From Massilia atriviolacea (lineage in GTDB: Bacteria > Pseudomonadota > Gammaproteobacteria > Burkholderiales > Burkholderiaceae_D): 64,000 bases of DNA. Below the pieces are notes generated by a model. That model saw only the letters and a list, made by a program, of their open reading frames with translations, had not been told where the DNA came from and ran no database searches. Shown piece after piece: positions 36,138 through 45,245 of this stretch. A program made the translations under genes and the position numbers. Position 1 is the first letter of the stretch, and every line of letters begins with the position of its first letter. Where the stretch lies: NCBI RefSeq assembly GCF_003953935.1, contig NZ_RXLQ01000007.1, positions 124,001 to 188,000 on the forward strand, read 5' to 3'.

Positions 36138-38573
36138 TTACATCGGCAGTTCGATCAGGGAAGCGCTGTGCAGTCCGACCAGGGCGATCTGCTGCTCCGG
36201 CAGCGCCGCTTCGTACAAGGACGACGCCGCGGCGGCCCCGGCCCCGGCGCCGCCCATCTTCAGCAAGGTGCTGGCGATGGTGGCCTGGAAGGCCGCGATG
36301 TCGGTGTTGGCGGTGACGGTGCCGAGCATGGCGCGCACGGTGGCGGCGGCCTCCGCGCTGGCATAGCTGCCCACTTCGGCCGGGGTGTCGATGGCCAGGG
36401 TGAAGTCGGAGGCGATGACGATCTTGTTGTTGACCAGCTTACCGTCGAGCAAACCCTGGGCCGTGGTGTTTTCCAGCGCGCCGGCCATGATCGACAGCGA
36501 GGCGTTGGCGCGCGACAGGTTGCCGCTGTCGATCGCATTGGTCCAGAACGCCGCGCCGCCGGCGTCCGGCGCGCGGTTGAAGATGTTCTGGTAGACGGCC
36601 GTGATGAAGGCGCCGGTGCTGCCCGGATACAGGGCCGCCGATTCGGCGCTGGTGCCGAAACTGTCGATCAGGCTGTGCAGGCCGGCATTCTTGGCGTAGG
36701 CCGCGCTGACGGCCGAAAACGTCAGCGGCGCGTTCAGGCTCACCAGTTGCGACTGGAAGGCCGACAGGCCGCCCGAATCGGCCGCGCGCCCGAAGTACGC
36801 CAGGTACAGCGCCTGCACCACGTCGTCGTATTCGAGCTTGAGGGTGCTGTCGCTGAACTTGACCGCCTCGACATTGCGCAGCAGGTCGGTGCCGCCGCTG
36901 CCGACCTTGTCGGTGACCACGAACCCGCTGTCGTCGCGCACCACGTCGTAATTGCCGCGCGGCGTAGGGTAGTTGATGGTGTCGGTGCCGGCGCCGCCGT
37001 CGATGGTGTTGTTGCCCGTGGTCGGCTGCAGGGTATCGTTGCCGGCGCTGCCGCCGATCATGCCGCTGGCCCCGACCGTAAACAGCAGGTGCTTGGTGGC
37101 GACGCTGCTGTTGTCGGCCTTGTCGAGCGCGCTGACCGTGACGTCGTAACTGCCGTTGGCCATGACATTGCCGCCCAGGCTCCAGCTGCCGTTCGCGGCG
37201 ACCGTGCCTTCGGCGATGATGGCGTTGGCATTGGTCAGGCGGATCGTGCTGCCGGCTTCGCCGCTGCCGCTGAACTGGACCGCGCCGTTGGCCGCGACCG
37301 TCACATTGGCGCTCGGCGCCGCCGGCGCCACGGTATCGACGCTGAACGCCAGCGCCGCGCTGGGAAGCGAGACATTGCCGGCGGCATCGGTGGCGCGCGC
37401 GCTCAAGACCAGGTTCAGGCCATCGGCCAGGGCGCTGGTGGCGACCGACCAGCTGCCGCCGGCGCTGGCCGTGGTGGTGGCGACCACGGTCGCGCCGCTG
37501 AGCACCTCGACCTTGGCATTGGCTTCGGCGCTGCCGCTGACGACAGGCTTGTTGCCGGACACAAAGCCGTTGGCATTCTTGACCAGGCTGGCCGTCGGCG
37601 CGCCGGGCGCGGTGGTGTCGCCCGGCGTGCCGGCCTGGGGCGCCGGCACGCTCTGGTCGTCGAACTTCAGCACTTCGACCGAGTTCAGGGTATCCATGCC
37701 GTCGGCGCCGGTCACGCGCAGCGAGCCGCTGCCGAGGTCGGTAACGGTGTAGGACGCGTAATTGCCGCGGAAGACGGCGGTATCGGTGCCGCTGCCGCCG
37801 TTGAGCGTATCGTCGCCGCCGTCGCCTTCCAGGCGGTCGTTGCCGGCGCCGCCGGTCAGGGTGTTGGCGAAGCTGGTGCCGGCGATGTAGCGCCCGCCGC
37901 CCGTCGAGTTGATGCCGAGCGCGCCGCCCAGGCCGTCGCCGCCGTACAGCCACTTGAGGGCCGCCACATCGTAGGGGCTGAAGGTGCTGTACGGGCCGCC
38001 CACGTTGGTGTACGACAGCAAGGTGTTGGACGTGTTGTCGTCGCCCGTCGCGAGATTGGTGCCGCCTTCGAACGGATGCTTGAGGCCGATCATATGGCCC
38101 AGTTCGTGCAGCAGGGTCTGGTATCCCTCGGTGCCGGGCGTGAGGTTGGCGTTGGTGGCGCCGAACTCGGCGTTGTCGAGATAGACATAGGCTTGCGCAT
38201 CGTAGGCGGTCAGGGTGCTGCCCTGGTAGTTATAGCTCGACGCCCAGCTGCACAAGCCGCTCGTATTGGCCCCCGCGATATTCACCGAGGCCAGGTGCAC
38301 ATCGGCCGCCAGGCCGTTCGCGGTTTCGGTGAAGGTGATCCCGGTCAGCGCCGCCAGGGTCGCGAACGCCGTGCGCGCGTGGGCTTGCTGGGAAGCGGTA
38401 AACGCGCTCTGGCCGCTCTGGTTCGCTTCGTTGCCGGAGCTGACGGAGAAGGTGTACAGGATGGTGTTGCCGGCCGGCGTGAGATAGTTCCAGTCGGGGC
38501 CAGAGTCGAGCAGGGCATCGATGTGGATCAGGCCGGAGGTGGGGGTTACGGTGATGTCGGATACGGTCGCCAT
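36138..38573 (-). CDS. Serralysin-like metalloprotease with Ig-like and DUF4214 domains (copy 3)
   Basis: 811 residues with the same layout as copy 2 but without the repeat linker. The metzincin site HELGHMIGLKH is at 156-166, RTX repeats (GGAGNDRLEGDGGDDTLNGG) at about 240-260, a short linker PAPQAGTPGDTTAPG, two Ig-like modules, RTX (TIDGGAGTDTI), and DUF4214. The ATG at 38573 opens MATVSDI. It is monocistronic by its own promoter and terminator. Substrate unknown; probably a secreted protease. Confidence 0.9.
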   Translation of the reverse strand: MATVSDITVTPTSGLIHIDALLDSGPDWNYLTPAGNTILYTFSVSSGNEANQSGQSAFTASQQAHARTAFATLAALTGITFTETANGLAADVHLASVNIAGANTSGLCSWASSYNYQGSTLTAYDAQAYVYLDNAEFGATNANLTPGTEGYQTLLHELGHMIGLKHPFEGGTNLATGDDNTSNTLLSYTNVGGPYSTFSPYDVAALKWLYGGDGLGGALGINSTGGGRYIAGTSFANTLTGGAGNDRLEGDGGDDTLNGGSGTDTAVFRGNYASYTVTDLGSGSLRVTGADGMDTLNSVEVLKFDDQSVPAPQAGTPGDTTAPGAPTASLVKNANGFVSGNKPVVSGSAEANAKVEVLSGATVVATTTASAGGSWSVATSALADGLNLVLSARATDAAGNVSLPSAALAFSVDTVAPAAPSANVTVAANGAVQFSGSGEAGSTIRLTNANAIIAEGTVAANGSWSLGGNVMANGSYDVTVSALDKADNSSVATKHLLFTVGASGMIGGSAGNDTLQPTTGNNTIDGGAGTDTINYPTPRGNYDVVRDDSGFVVTDKVGSGGTDLLRNVEAVKFSDSTLKLEYDDVVQALYLAYFGRAADSGGLSAFQSQLVSLNAPLTFSAVSAAYAKNAGLHSLIDSFGTSAESAALYPGSTGAFITAVYQNIFNRAPDAGGAAFWTNAIDSGNLSRANASLSIMAGALENTTAQGLLDGKLVNNKIVIASDFTLAIDTPAEVGSYASAEAAATVRAMLGTVTANTDIAAFQATIASTLLKMGGAGAGAAAASSLYEAALPEQQIALVGLHSASLIELPM

Positions 38574-38687
38574 GCTGTGTGCTCGTCATTGGAAGTGAGG
38601 GGGACCAAATGACGCGCAACCGGCGCGCGGACAGGCGCCGGCAGGCGGATTTGGAAAGTGGCGGGCGCGTGCGCCGGCGGTGAATTC

Positions 38688-38716
38688 AGTATTTCAAACT
38701 CGCTAGTTACCGTCAA
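38688..38716 (-). promoter_or_regulatory. Sigma70-type promoter of metalloprotease copy 3
   Basis: On the minus strand TTGACG (38711-38716), 17 bases, AATACT (38688-38693), preceded by the same TTTTGTT as in copy 2. The spacer sequence differs from the other two copies, but both boxes and the spacing are kept. Confidence 0.7.
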
Positions 38717-38741
38717 ACAAAATTTGAATCGTGCGTGCAAT

Positions 38742-39227
38742 TTATCGCAAATAAACACCACCGCAGACGATCACATCCTCGCTTGGCTGGCAATACATTG
38801 CCTTCGGTTCAATCTTGCCGCTCACCGGATTAGTGAACTTATATTCTTGCCAGAAAGAAGGATTCTTTTTCGCCATCTCGACCCGTTCTTTCACGAAGGC
38901 CTTGCCGTCGATGTCCTTCAACTCCATCAGGTTTTTGTTGAGCATTTTCGGATTGGCGCCGTGCGCGCGCACCACGCCGTCGAAACCGTAGGCGACCATG
39001 TACAGGTCGCGGTCGGTGAAGGGACCGTCCTTGCGGTTGATCTCGCTGTAAGTCTTTTCCTTGCCGTTGGCCTTCATGTAGGCGATGGTCTTCCTGACCA
39101 TGGCTTCGGCTTCCGGCTTGGTGGCGAATTCGTCGGCGCTGGCGGGCAGCGCGACGCACAGGGACAGGGGCAGGGACAGGATGGCGCCGACGATGGCGCG
39201 ATGCGACATGGCACTGAATTTCAACAT
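38742..39227 (-). CDS. Periplasmic single Cache-domain protein
   Basis: About 161 residues. A signal peptide (AIVGAILSLPLSLCVALPASA) is followed by one Cache-type sensor domain: AMVRKTIAYMKANGKEKTYSEINRKDGPFTDRDLYMVAYGFDG and the later GKAFVKERVEMAKKN. The end YCQPSEDVIVCGGVYLR is also family-typical. ATG at 39227 has GGGAG upstream. Such stand-alone periplasmic sensors are thought to bind small ligands; its partner is not in the window. Confidence 0.85.
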   Translation of the reverse strand: MLKFSAMSHRAIVGAILSLPLSLCVALPASADEFATKPEAEAMVRKTIAYMKANGKEKTYSEINRKDGPFTDRDLYMVAYGFDGVVRAHGANPKMLNKNLMELKDIDGKAFVKERVEMAKKNPSFWQEYKFTNPVSGKIEPKAMYCQPSEDVIVCGGVYLR

Positions 39228-39303
39228 AGAAACTCCCTTCGGCGAAGCGCGCCACGGCGGCGCGCCGGTCCATCCTAGCACTTCTGCGAGGTGCTGCCGA
39301 GCG

Positions 39304-41364
39304 TTAAGTTTTGGGTGTTGCAAGCAGGGCCTTGAGGCTGGCCAGGCGGTCCTTGGGCGAGAGCGTTTCGGCCTCGGTGGGCGGGGCGTCGCCGACGTCG
39401 AGCGCCATTTCCTTGATGAAACGCGAAACATCGCAATGCACCTGTTCGCCGGCGCGCTTGCGCTTCTTGCACCAGGTGATGTACAAGGTGCGCTGGGCGC
39501 GCGTGATGCCCACGTACATCAGGCGCCGTTCTTCCTGGATGCGCGCGCCGATGGTCTCGACCGAGGCGTCGGGATCGCCCTTGTGCGGCAGGATGCCCTC
39601 TTCCACGCCGACCAGGAAGACGTGCGGAAACTCCAGTCCCTTGGAGGCGTGCAGGGTCGACATGCGCACCGCGTCGGGCTCTTCGTCCTTGCCTTCCAGC
39701 ATGCTCATCAAGGCCACCATCTGGGTCAGTTCCAGCAGGTTTTTTTCTTCGCCGGATTTATCCTTGCCGCCGCAGCCGCGCTCCTTGAGCCAGTTGGTAA
39801 ATTCGAGCACGTTCTGCCACTTGCTTTGGGCGGCGCGGTCGTCGAAGGTATCGTACAGATAACTCTCGTAGGCGATCTCCTTCATCATGTCGTCCAGCAC
39901 GGCGGCCGCGTTCTCGCCGCTGCCGGACGGACCGGGACGGCTGGCGCGCGCTTCGAGCTGGTTGATGAAGTTGCAAAATGCGCGCAAGGGCAACAACTGG
40001 CGGTCCGGCAATTTGGCTTCGATGCCGCCCTTGAAGGTCGCCTCGAACAGCGAGCAGTTCCACTGCTTGGAAAACGCGCCCAGCACTTCCAGCGTCGCCA
40101 TGCCGACCCCGCGCTTGGGCGTGGTGACGGCGCGGATGAAGGCCGGGTCGTCGCCATCGTTGGCGATCAGGCGCAGGTAGCTGATGATGTCCTTGATCTC
40201 GGCCTTGTCGAAAAAACTCTGGCCGCCGGAAATCGTGTACGGGATGCGTTCCTTGCGCAGGCATTGCTCGATCACGCGCGCCTGGTGGTTGCCGCGATAC
40301 AGGATCGCGTAATCGGACCACTTGTTCTTGCGCTGGAAGCGGTCGGCCGAAATCATGATCGCCACCTGCTCGGCTTCCTGGTCGTCGGTCTGCATGCCCA
40401 GCACGGTGATCGGCTCGCCCAGGCCGTGCTCGGACCACAGGGCTTTTTCGAACAGCTTGGGATTGTTCGAAATGACCGCGTTGGCCGCCTGCAGGATGCG
40501 CGTGGTCGAGCGGTAATTCTGTTCGAGCTTGATGACGCGCAAGTCCGGGAAATCGTCGCCCAGGGTCTTCAGGTTTTCCACCGAGGCGCCGCGCCAGGCG
40601 TAGATGGCCTGGTCGTCGTCGCCCACGGCGGTGAACATGGGTTTCTTGCCGATCCCGGTGACCAGCAGCTTGACCAGTTCGTACTGGCAGGTGTTGGTGT
40701 CCTGATACTCGTCCATGAGCAGGTAGCGCAGGCGGCGCTGCCATTTGTCGCGGATCGGATCGTTGTTGCGGAACAGTTCCACCGGCAGGCGGATCAGGTC
40801 GTCGAAATCGACCGCCTGGTAAGCCGCCAGGGTCGCCACGTAGCTGCGGAACACGCGCGCGGCCGAGGCTTCGTCTTCATCCTTGGCATGCCGGATCGCG
40901 TCTTCCGGGTCGACCAGGGCGTTTTTCCAGAGCGAAATGGAATTCTGGATGCTGCGGATCAGTTGCTTGTCGGTGGTGATGGCCAGGTCCTGGACCAGGC
41001 CGAAGCAATCGTCGCTGTCCATGATGGAAAAGCGGTCCTTCAGGCCCACCCCGGCCGCTTCCTGGCGCAGGATTTTCACGCCCAGCGAGTGGAAGGTGGA
41101 GACGGTGAGCTGCTTGGCCTGGCGCGGCTGCTTGAGCAGCTTGGCGATGCGCTCCTGCATTTCCAGCGCGGCCTTGTTGGTGAAGGTCAGGGCGGCGATG
41201 GTGCGCGGATCGTAGCCGCGGTCCTCGATCAGGTGCGCGATTTTTTGCGTGATCACGCGCGTCTTGCCCGAGCCGGCGCCGGCCAGCACCAGGCAGGGGC
41301 CGTCGAGATACATGACCGCTTCGCTCTGGGGAACGTTCAGGCCGAAACTGGGGGTGGTGGACAT
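39304..41364 (-). CDS. rep: ATP-dependent DNA helicase Rep (UvrD/PcrA superfamily)
   Basis: About 686 residues, near the E. coli Rep length. Motifs in order: Q motif LNVPQSEAV, Walker A AGAGSGKT near residue 30, TFTNKAALEM, STFHSLG, Walker B LLMDEYQDTN, GDDDQAIYAWRGA, LEQNYRS, and the C-terminal MSTLHASKGLEF and YVGITRAQ. It unwinds DNA 3'-5' and helps replication forks restart or clear blocks. ATG at 41364 is chosen over TTG at 41391. The nearby priA gene belongs to the same process. Confidence 0.94.
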   Translation of the reverse strand: MSTTPSFGLNVPQSEAVMYLDGPCLVLAGAGSGKTRVITQKIAHLIEDRGYDPRTIAALTFTNKAALEMQERIAKLLKQPRQAKQLTVSTFHSLGVKILRQEAAGVGLKDRFSIMDSDDCFGLVQDLAITTDKQLIRSIQNSISLWKNALVDPEDAIRHAKDEDEASAARVFRSYVATLAAYQAVDFDDLIRLPVELFRNNDPIRDKWQRRLRYLLMDEYQDTNTCQYELVKLLVTGIGKKPMFTAVGDDDQAIYAWRGASVENLKTLGDDFPDLRVIKLEQNYRSTTRILQAANAVISNNPKLFEKALWSEHGLGEPITVLGMQTDDQEAEQVAIMISADRFQRKNKWSDYAILYRGNHQARVIEQCLRKERIPYTISGGQSFFDKAEIKDIISYLRLIANDGDDPAFIRAVTTPKRGVGMATLEVLGAFSKQWNCSLFEATFKGGIEAKLPDRQLLPLRAFCNFINQLEARASRPGPSGSGENAAAVLDDMMKEIAYESYLYDTFDDRAAQSKWQNVLEFTNWLKERGCGGKDKSGEEKNLLELTQMVALMSMLEGKDEEPDAVRMSTLHASKGLEFPHVFLVGVEEGILPHKGDPDASVETIGARIQEERRLMYVGITRAQRTLYITWCKKRKRAGEQVHCDVSRFIKEMALDVGDAPPTEAETLSPKDRLASLKALLATPKT

Positions 41365-41462
41365 CGGGCGGGGCAATCTGGTGGGGGACAACTGCCCATT
41401 GTAACGTAAGGACAGGGGGTTTCCGGCTAGGACATCGCGCCTGCGCCAGATCGGACCTGGCG

Positions 41463-43046
41463 TCAGCCCGTCTCAAGCAATTCGACGCACGCGAGCGGGT
41501 TGGCGGCATCGGCCAGCGCCAGGGCCACGTTGGCTTTGGCGACCAGATCGAGCGGCTTCAGATGCTGGACGTAGTGTCCATGGGTGACACGATCCATGCC
41601 GGCGCCGGCCAGTTTTGCCACCGTGCGCAGACCCGGGGTCAGCGCCACGCTGTCGAGCTTACCCCCATGCAAAATCAGGTTTCTCTGCCGATACAGCCGA
41701 TGGAAGGCATCGGAAATCACTTCCCGGATGACGTCCAGCTCCACCTTTGGATTTTGGAACAGTTTGCGCATCCGCGTCACGGCGGCCTGATCGCTCAAGC
41801 CCGGCAGCGGCGGCATGCTGCCGGCAATGATCATCGCGCCGACAAGGCGAGCACGTTCGCGATTGCTCGCCGCACTGTCGAGCGCCTGAGAACGACCCGG
41901 GCAGTGCCGCCGGACCAGATGCGCCAATCTGGTCAGTTCGGCGCGCGGGAAGGAACAGGTCACGAGGGCGGCCAGGTTGTCCGCCGCTGCCGATCGGTCG
42001 CTTGGCGGCGCCAGCAAGCCTTCAATCGCGCCCCAGCCCCCCGCCACCGCCGCCACCGGCGAGCTACCGTCCAGATGGGCAAGCAGTTCCAGCGCAGCAT
42101 CGACGCTTTTGTTGGTGTCGGCAGAGAAGATCCGGTCTTCCCGATACAGCTCCTTGACTTCGACACCACGGCGATCGTGGTTTAGATCGAATGGCGCGGC
42201 GGCGCCTGCCACCCATAGCTTAGGTAAGCGGTTCAACTGCTGGCCGGTTGCCAGCAATGCGCGCGCCGCGTAGCGGTCGGATTCGCTGCGCGCGCGCTGC
42301 GCCGCCCCTTCCAGGTCGCGCGCCCTGACCTTCAGAACCAGCGCCACCGGGGCACGAACGCCGGCGGTATCGAAGCCGTGCGCCCTCAGCCAGCCAGTGA
42401 CCTGCGGTCCTTGCAGCCAGGATGGCGGCACCCCGCTTACGAGCCGGGGGATCGTGCCGAACGCGAGCAGCACGTCCATGTCGCGTGGCGGACTGGCGGT
42501 CATTTCCCGATGCAGATCGCCGCACAGTTGCGCAAGCGAAAAGGGTGTGCTCTCACGAATGCGTGCGTTGATGAAGTCGCGCAGGAACTGCCCCGAAAAC
42601 CCGGCATCAAGCAGGTGGCCTGCAACGCTGCGTGCAAAGAATTCCACAGTCAGATTGCCGGAAGCGACTACCCGTTCCCACCTCAGCAAGTAATCGGTCG
42701 AGACCAGGGCGGACATCTGCCGGATGGTGTAATGGGCAACGCTGTCAGGGCGAGGCACCTGCTGAAGCTGCTGATGAAGCACCTTCTTTTCCGCACCGGT
42801 GAATCCGGGGTGCAATCCAACCCGCTTGTTCAGCGACGAGATCAGCCGCTTGACGGCAGCTTCGCTGAGATGCCCCTGAGCCATGACCGCGCAGGCCTCA
42901 TACAGCTCGTCGAGCGCCAGCACGACGCCGATACCCCAGAGGGAGCGGCTCCACGAACTGCTGTCGGAAAGGAACTCGAGCAGCCGTACAAGCGCCAGGT
43001 TTTCAAGCGGATTGACAGAGGTGGTCATCGGATGGAAAATACGCAT
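41463..43046 (-). CDS. HEPN-motif protein of unknown function
   Basis: 527 residues, not assigned to a family. Near residues 448-460 the segment RLYRQRNLILHGGK contains RNxxxH, the catalytic signature of HEPN ribonucleases found in toxins and anti-phage systems. The rest is mainly helical and alanine/leucine-rich, without membrane segments. ATG at 43028 (MTTSVNP) is an alternative start. It stands alone between rep and a terminator. The region just upstream is less GC-rich than its surroundings, hinting at insertion. Function as an RNase is inferred from one motif. Confidence 0.6.
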   Translation of the reverse strand: MRIFHPMTTSVNPLENLALVRLLEFLSDSSSWSRSLWGIGVVLALDELYEACAVMAQGHLSEAAVKRLISSLNKRVGLHPGFTGAEKKVLHQQLQQVPRPDSVAHYTIRQMSALVSTDYLLRWERVVASGNLTVEFFARSVAGHLLDAGFSGQFLRDFINARIRESTPFSLAQLCGDLHREMTASPPRDMDVLLAFGTIPRLVSGVPPSWLQGPQVTGWLRAHGFDTAGVRAPVALVLKVRARDLEGAAQRARSESDRYAARALLATGQQLNRLPKLWVAGAAAPFDLNHDRRGVEVKELYREDRIFSADTNKSVDAALELLAHLDGSSPVAAVAGGWGAIEGLLAPPSDRSAAADNLAALVTCSFPRAELTRLAHLVRRHCPGRSQALDSAASNRERARLVGAMIIAGSMPPLPGLSDQAAVTRMRKLFQNPKVELDVIREVISDAFHRLYRQRNLILHGGKLDSVALTPGLRTVAKLAGAGMDRVTHGHYVQHLKPLDLVAKANVALALADAANPLACVELLETG

Positions 43047-43157
43047 TCGGCTAGTCAGTTACCGATCACTCTCTAGCCCCACCGTCTATGTGGGGTTCGA
43101 CCCAAACCAAGGTGATAGTTTAACCGCTCACTGTCATTGGCTCGTTCCCCCAGCTAC

Positions 43158-43201
43158 AAAAAAAGCCCTGCGTTGAACGTCGTTCAACACAGGGCTTTTT
43201 T
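43158..43201. terminator. Bidirectional rho-independent terminator
   Basis: AAAAAAAGCCCTG, GTTGAACG, loop, CGTTCAAC, CAGGGCTTTTTT: A-tract and T-tract flank a long stem. On the minus strand it would end the alcohol dehydrogenase transcript (stop at 43217), isolating the HEPN gene downstream. Confidence 0.9.
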
Positions 43202-43216
43202 GCGCGGTGCCGTCGA

Positions 43217-44209
43217 CTAGAATCCCGACAACACGATCTTCCCGATCGTCCGCCCCGCCTCCAGCGCCGCGTGGGCGCGCGCCAGGTTGGCGGCATCGAT
43301 CCTGCCGCCGTTTTCCCCCAGCGTGGTGGTCAGCACGCCGGCGTCGACCAGCGCCGCCACCTCGCCCAGCAGCGTGTGCTGTTCGATCATGTCGGCGGTG
43401 CCGAACATCGAGCGCGTGAACATCATCTCGAATACCATCGTCACGCTCTTGGCGAACAGCAGGTCCATCGGCAGCGGCCGCTCGTTGCGCACGATCGCGC
43501 AGATCTTGCCCTGCGGCGCGATGGCCGTGGCCATGGCCGCGAAATGCGGGTCGATATCGTTCAGGCACAGGATGAAATCGACTTGCGCCAGGCCCAGCGC
43601 GGCCAGCTGGGCCGGCATGTCGCCATGGTGATCGATCACATGGTCGGCCCCCAGCGCCCGGCACCACTGGCTCGAGGCGCGGCGCGAGGCGGTCGCGATC
43701 ACGTTCAGCTTCGCCAGTTTCTTGGCCAGCTGGATCGCGATCGAGCCGACCCCGCCGGCGCCGCCGATCATCAGCACCGACTTGCCCTCATCGGCGCCGC
43801 TGCGCGACACCCCCAGGCGCTCGAACAGCGCTTCCCACGCGGTGATGCTGGTCAGCGGCAGCGCGGCCGCCTGCTCCGCGCTCAGGCTGGCCGGCTTGCG
43901 CCCGACGATGCGCTCGTCCACCGCATGGAACTCGCTGTTGGCGCCCGGACGCACGACGCTGCCCGCGTAGTACACCGCATCGCCCACCTTGAACAGGCTG
44001 GCCTGCGGGCCGACCGCGCTGACGGTGCCGGCCACATCCCAGCCGAGCAGCTGCGGCTCGCCATCGTGGGCGGCAGCCTTGCGCTGCTTGAAGTCGACCG
44101 GATTGACCGAGATCGCCTCGACCCGGACCACCAGGTCGCGCCCTTGCGGCTGCGGGACCGGCAGATTGACGTCGTGCAGCGCTCCGTTGATGACGGCAAT
44201 GGCTTTCAT
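43217..44209 (-). CDS. Zinc-type alcohol dehydrogenase / quinone oxidoreductase family protein
   Basis: 330 residues of the medium-chain dehydrogenase family. The N-terminal GroES-like fold shows AISVNPVDFKQR and LGWDVAGTV; the NAD(P)-binding region has LMIGGAGGVGSIAIQLAKKL. The catalytic-zinc cysteine is absent (NPVDFKQR), as in quinone reductase members, so zinc is unlikely to be needed. It is divergent from a LysR-type regulator, which probably controls it. Confidence 0.88.
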   Translation of the reverse strand: MKAIAVINGALHDVNLPVPQPQGRDLVVRVEAISVNPVDFKQRKAAAHDGEPQLLGWDVAGTVSAVGPQASLFKVGDAVYYAGSVVRPGANSEFHAVDERIVGRKPASLSAEQAAALPLTSITAWEALFERLGVSRSGADEGKSVLMIGGAGGVGSIAIQLAKKLAKLNVIATASRRASSQWCRALGADHVIDHHGDMPAQLAALGLAQVDFILCLNDIDPHFAAMATAIAPQGKICAIVRNERPLPMDLLFAKSVTMVFEMMFTRSMFGTADMIEQHTLLGEVAALVDAGVLTTTLGENGGRIDAANLARAHAALEAGRTIGKIVLSGF

Positions 44210-44309
44210 GTTGTTTCCTTGTTTGGTTGACAGATGAGCGAGTGTAGAGCGCGCCGATTCGATTGATAATTGGCATAATGATTGAATATCTCTTCACCAA
44301 AACAAGACA

Positions 44310-45245
44310 ATGCATCTCGACCTGACCGATGTGGCGCTGTTCGTGCGGGTCTGCGCCACCCGCAACCTGTCGGCCGCCGGACGCGAATTCGGCCTGTCGC
44401 CGGCCGCCTCCAGCGCGCGCATGGCCCAGCTCGAACGCCAGCTGGGCGCGCGCCTGCTGCACCGGACCACGCGCCAGATCGCCCTGTCCCAGGATGGCGA
44501 AACCTTCCTGGAGCGCGCCGTGGCCCTGCTCGACGCCGCCGAACAGGCGCACGCCTCGGTCGGGACCGGACGCGAACCGCAGGGCTTGCTGCGGGTGGCG
44601 GCCTCGGTCTCCTTCGGACGCTTGCACCTGATGCCCTGGCTGCCGGCATTCATGGAGCGCTATCCGGGCCTGCAGCTCGACCTGCGCCTGTCGGACAAGG
44701 TGATCGACCTGGCCGCCAACGGCATCGACGTCACCATCCGCAACGGGCCGCTGCACGATTCGGCCCTGGTCGCGCGCGTGCTGGCGCCCAGCCGCCTGCT
44801 GCTGGTGGCCTCGCCCGGCTACCTGGCGCGGCACGGCACGCCGCAGCGCCCGCAGGACCTGGTACGGCACCAGTGCCTGGTGTTGGAAGGAATCAATCCA
44901 TGGAATTTCCGCGATACTGACGGCAGCCTGCTCAGCGTGCGGGTGGGCGGACGGATGCGCAGCGATAACGGCGAAGCGATGCGCGACGCCGCCATGGCCG
45001 GCCTGGGGATCGCGCTGCAATCGACCTGGGCGGTCTATCAGCAGCTCAAGAGCGGCGCCCTGCTGCCGCTGCTGCCGGGGTATCCGATGGCCTTGCATTC
45101 GGTGGTCTCGGCGCAGTATCTGAACCGCAGTTTCCTGCCGCCCAAGACGCAAGCCTTCATCGATTACTTTGCCGCGCGCTTCGGGCCGACCCCGTATTGG
45201 GACGAGGGCTTGGCGCAGACCGGCCTTGACGGCATCGGCAATTAA
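44310..45245 (+). CDS. LysR-type transcriptional regulator
   Basis: 311 residues. The winged helix lies at about residues 4-62 (LSAAGREFGLSPAASSARMAQLERQLGARLL), followed by the effector-binding domain (LRVAASVSFGRLHLMPWLPAFMERYPGLQL). It is divergent, with a gap of 100 bases, from the quinone oxidoreductase-like gene, the usual arrangement for a LysR regulator and its target. The gap contains ATTGATAATTGGCATAATGATTGAAT, which has LysR-like T-rich and A-rich arms, though I would not name a box. Confidence 0.9.
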   Translation: MHLDLTDVALFVRVCATRNLSAAGREFGLSPAASSARMAQLERQLGARLLHRTTRQIALSQDGETFLERAVALLDAAEQAHASVGTGREPQGLLRVAASVSFGRLHLMPWLPAFMERYPGLQLDLRLSDKVIDLAANGIDVTIRNGPLHDSALVARVLAPSRLLLVASPGYLARHGTPQRPQDLVRHQCLVLEGINPWNFRDTDGSLLSVRVGGRMRSDNGEAMRDAAMAGLGIALQSTWAVYQQLKSGALLPLLPGYPMALHSVVSAQYLNRSFLPPKTQAFIDYFAARFGPTPYWDEGLAQTGLDGIGN

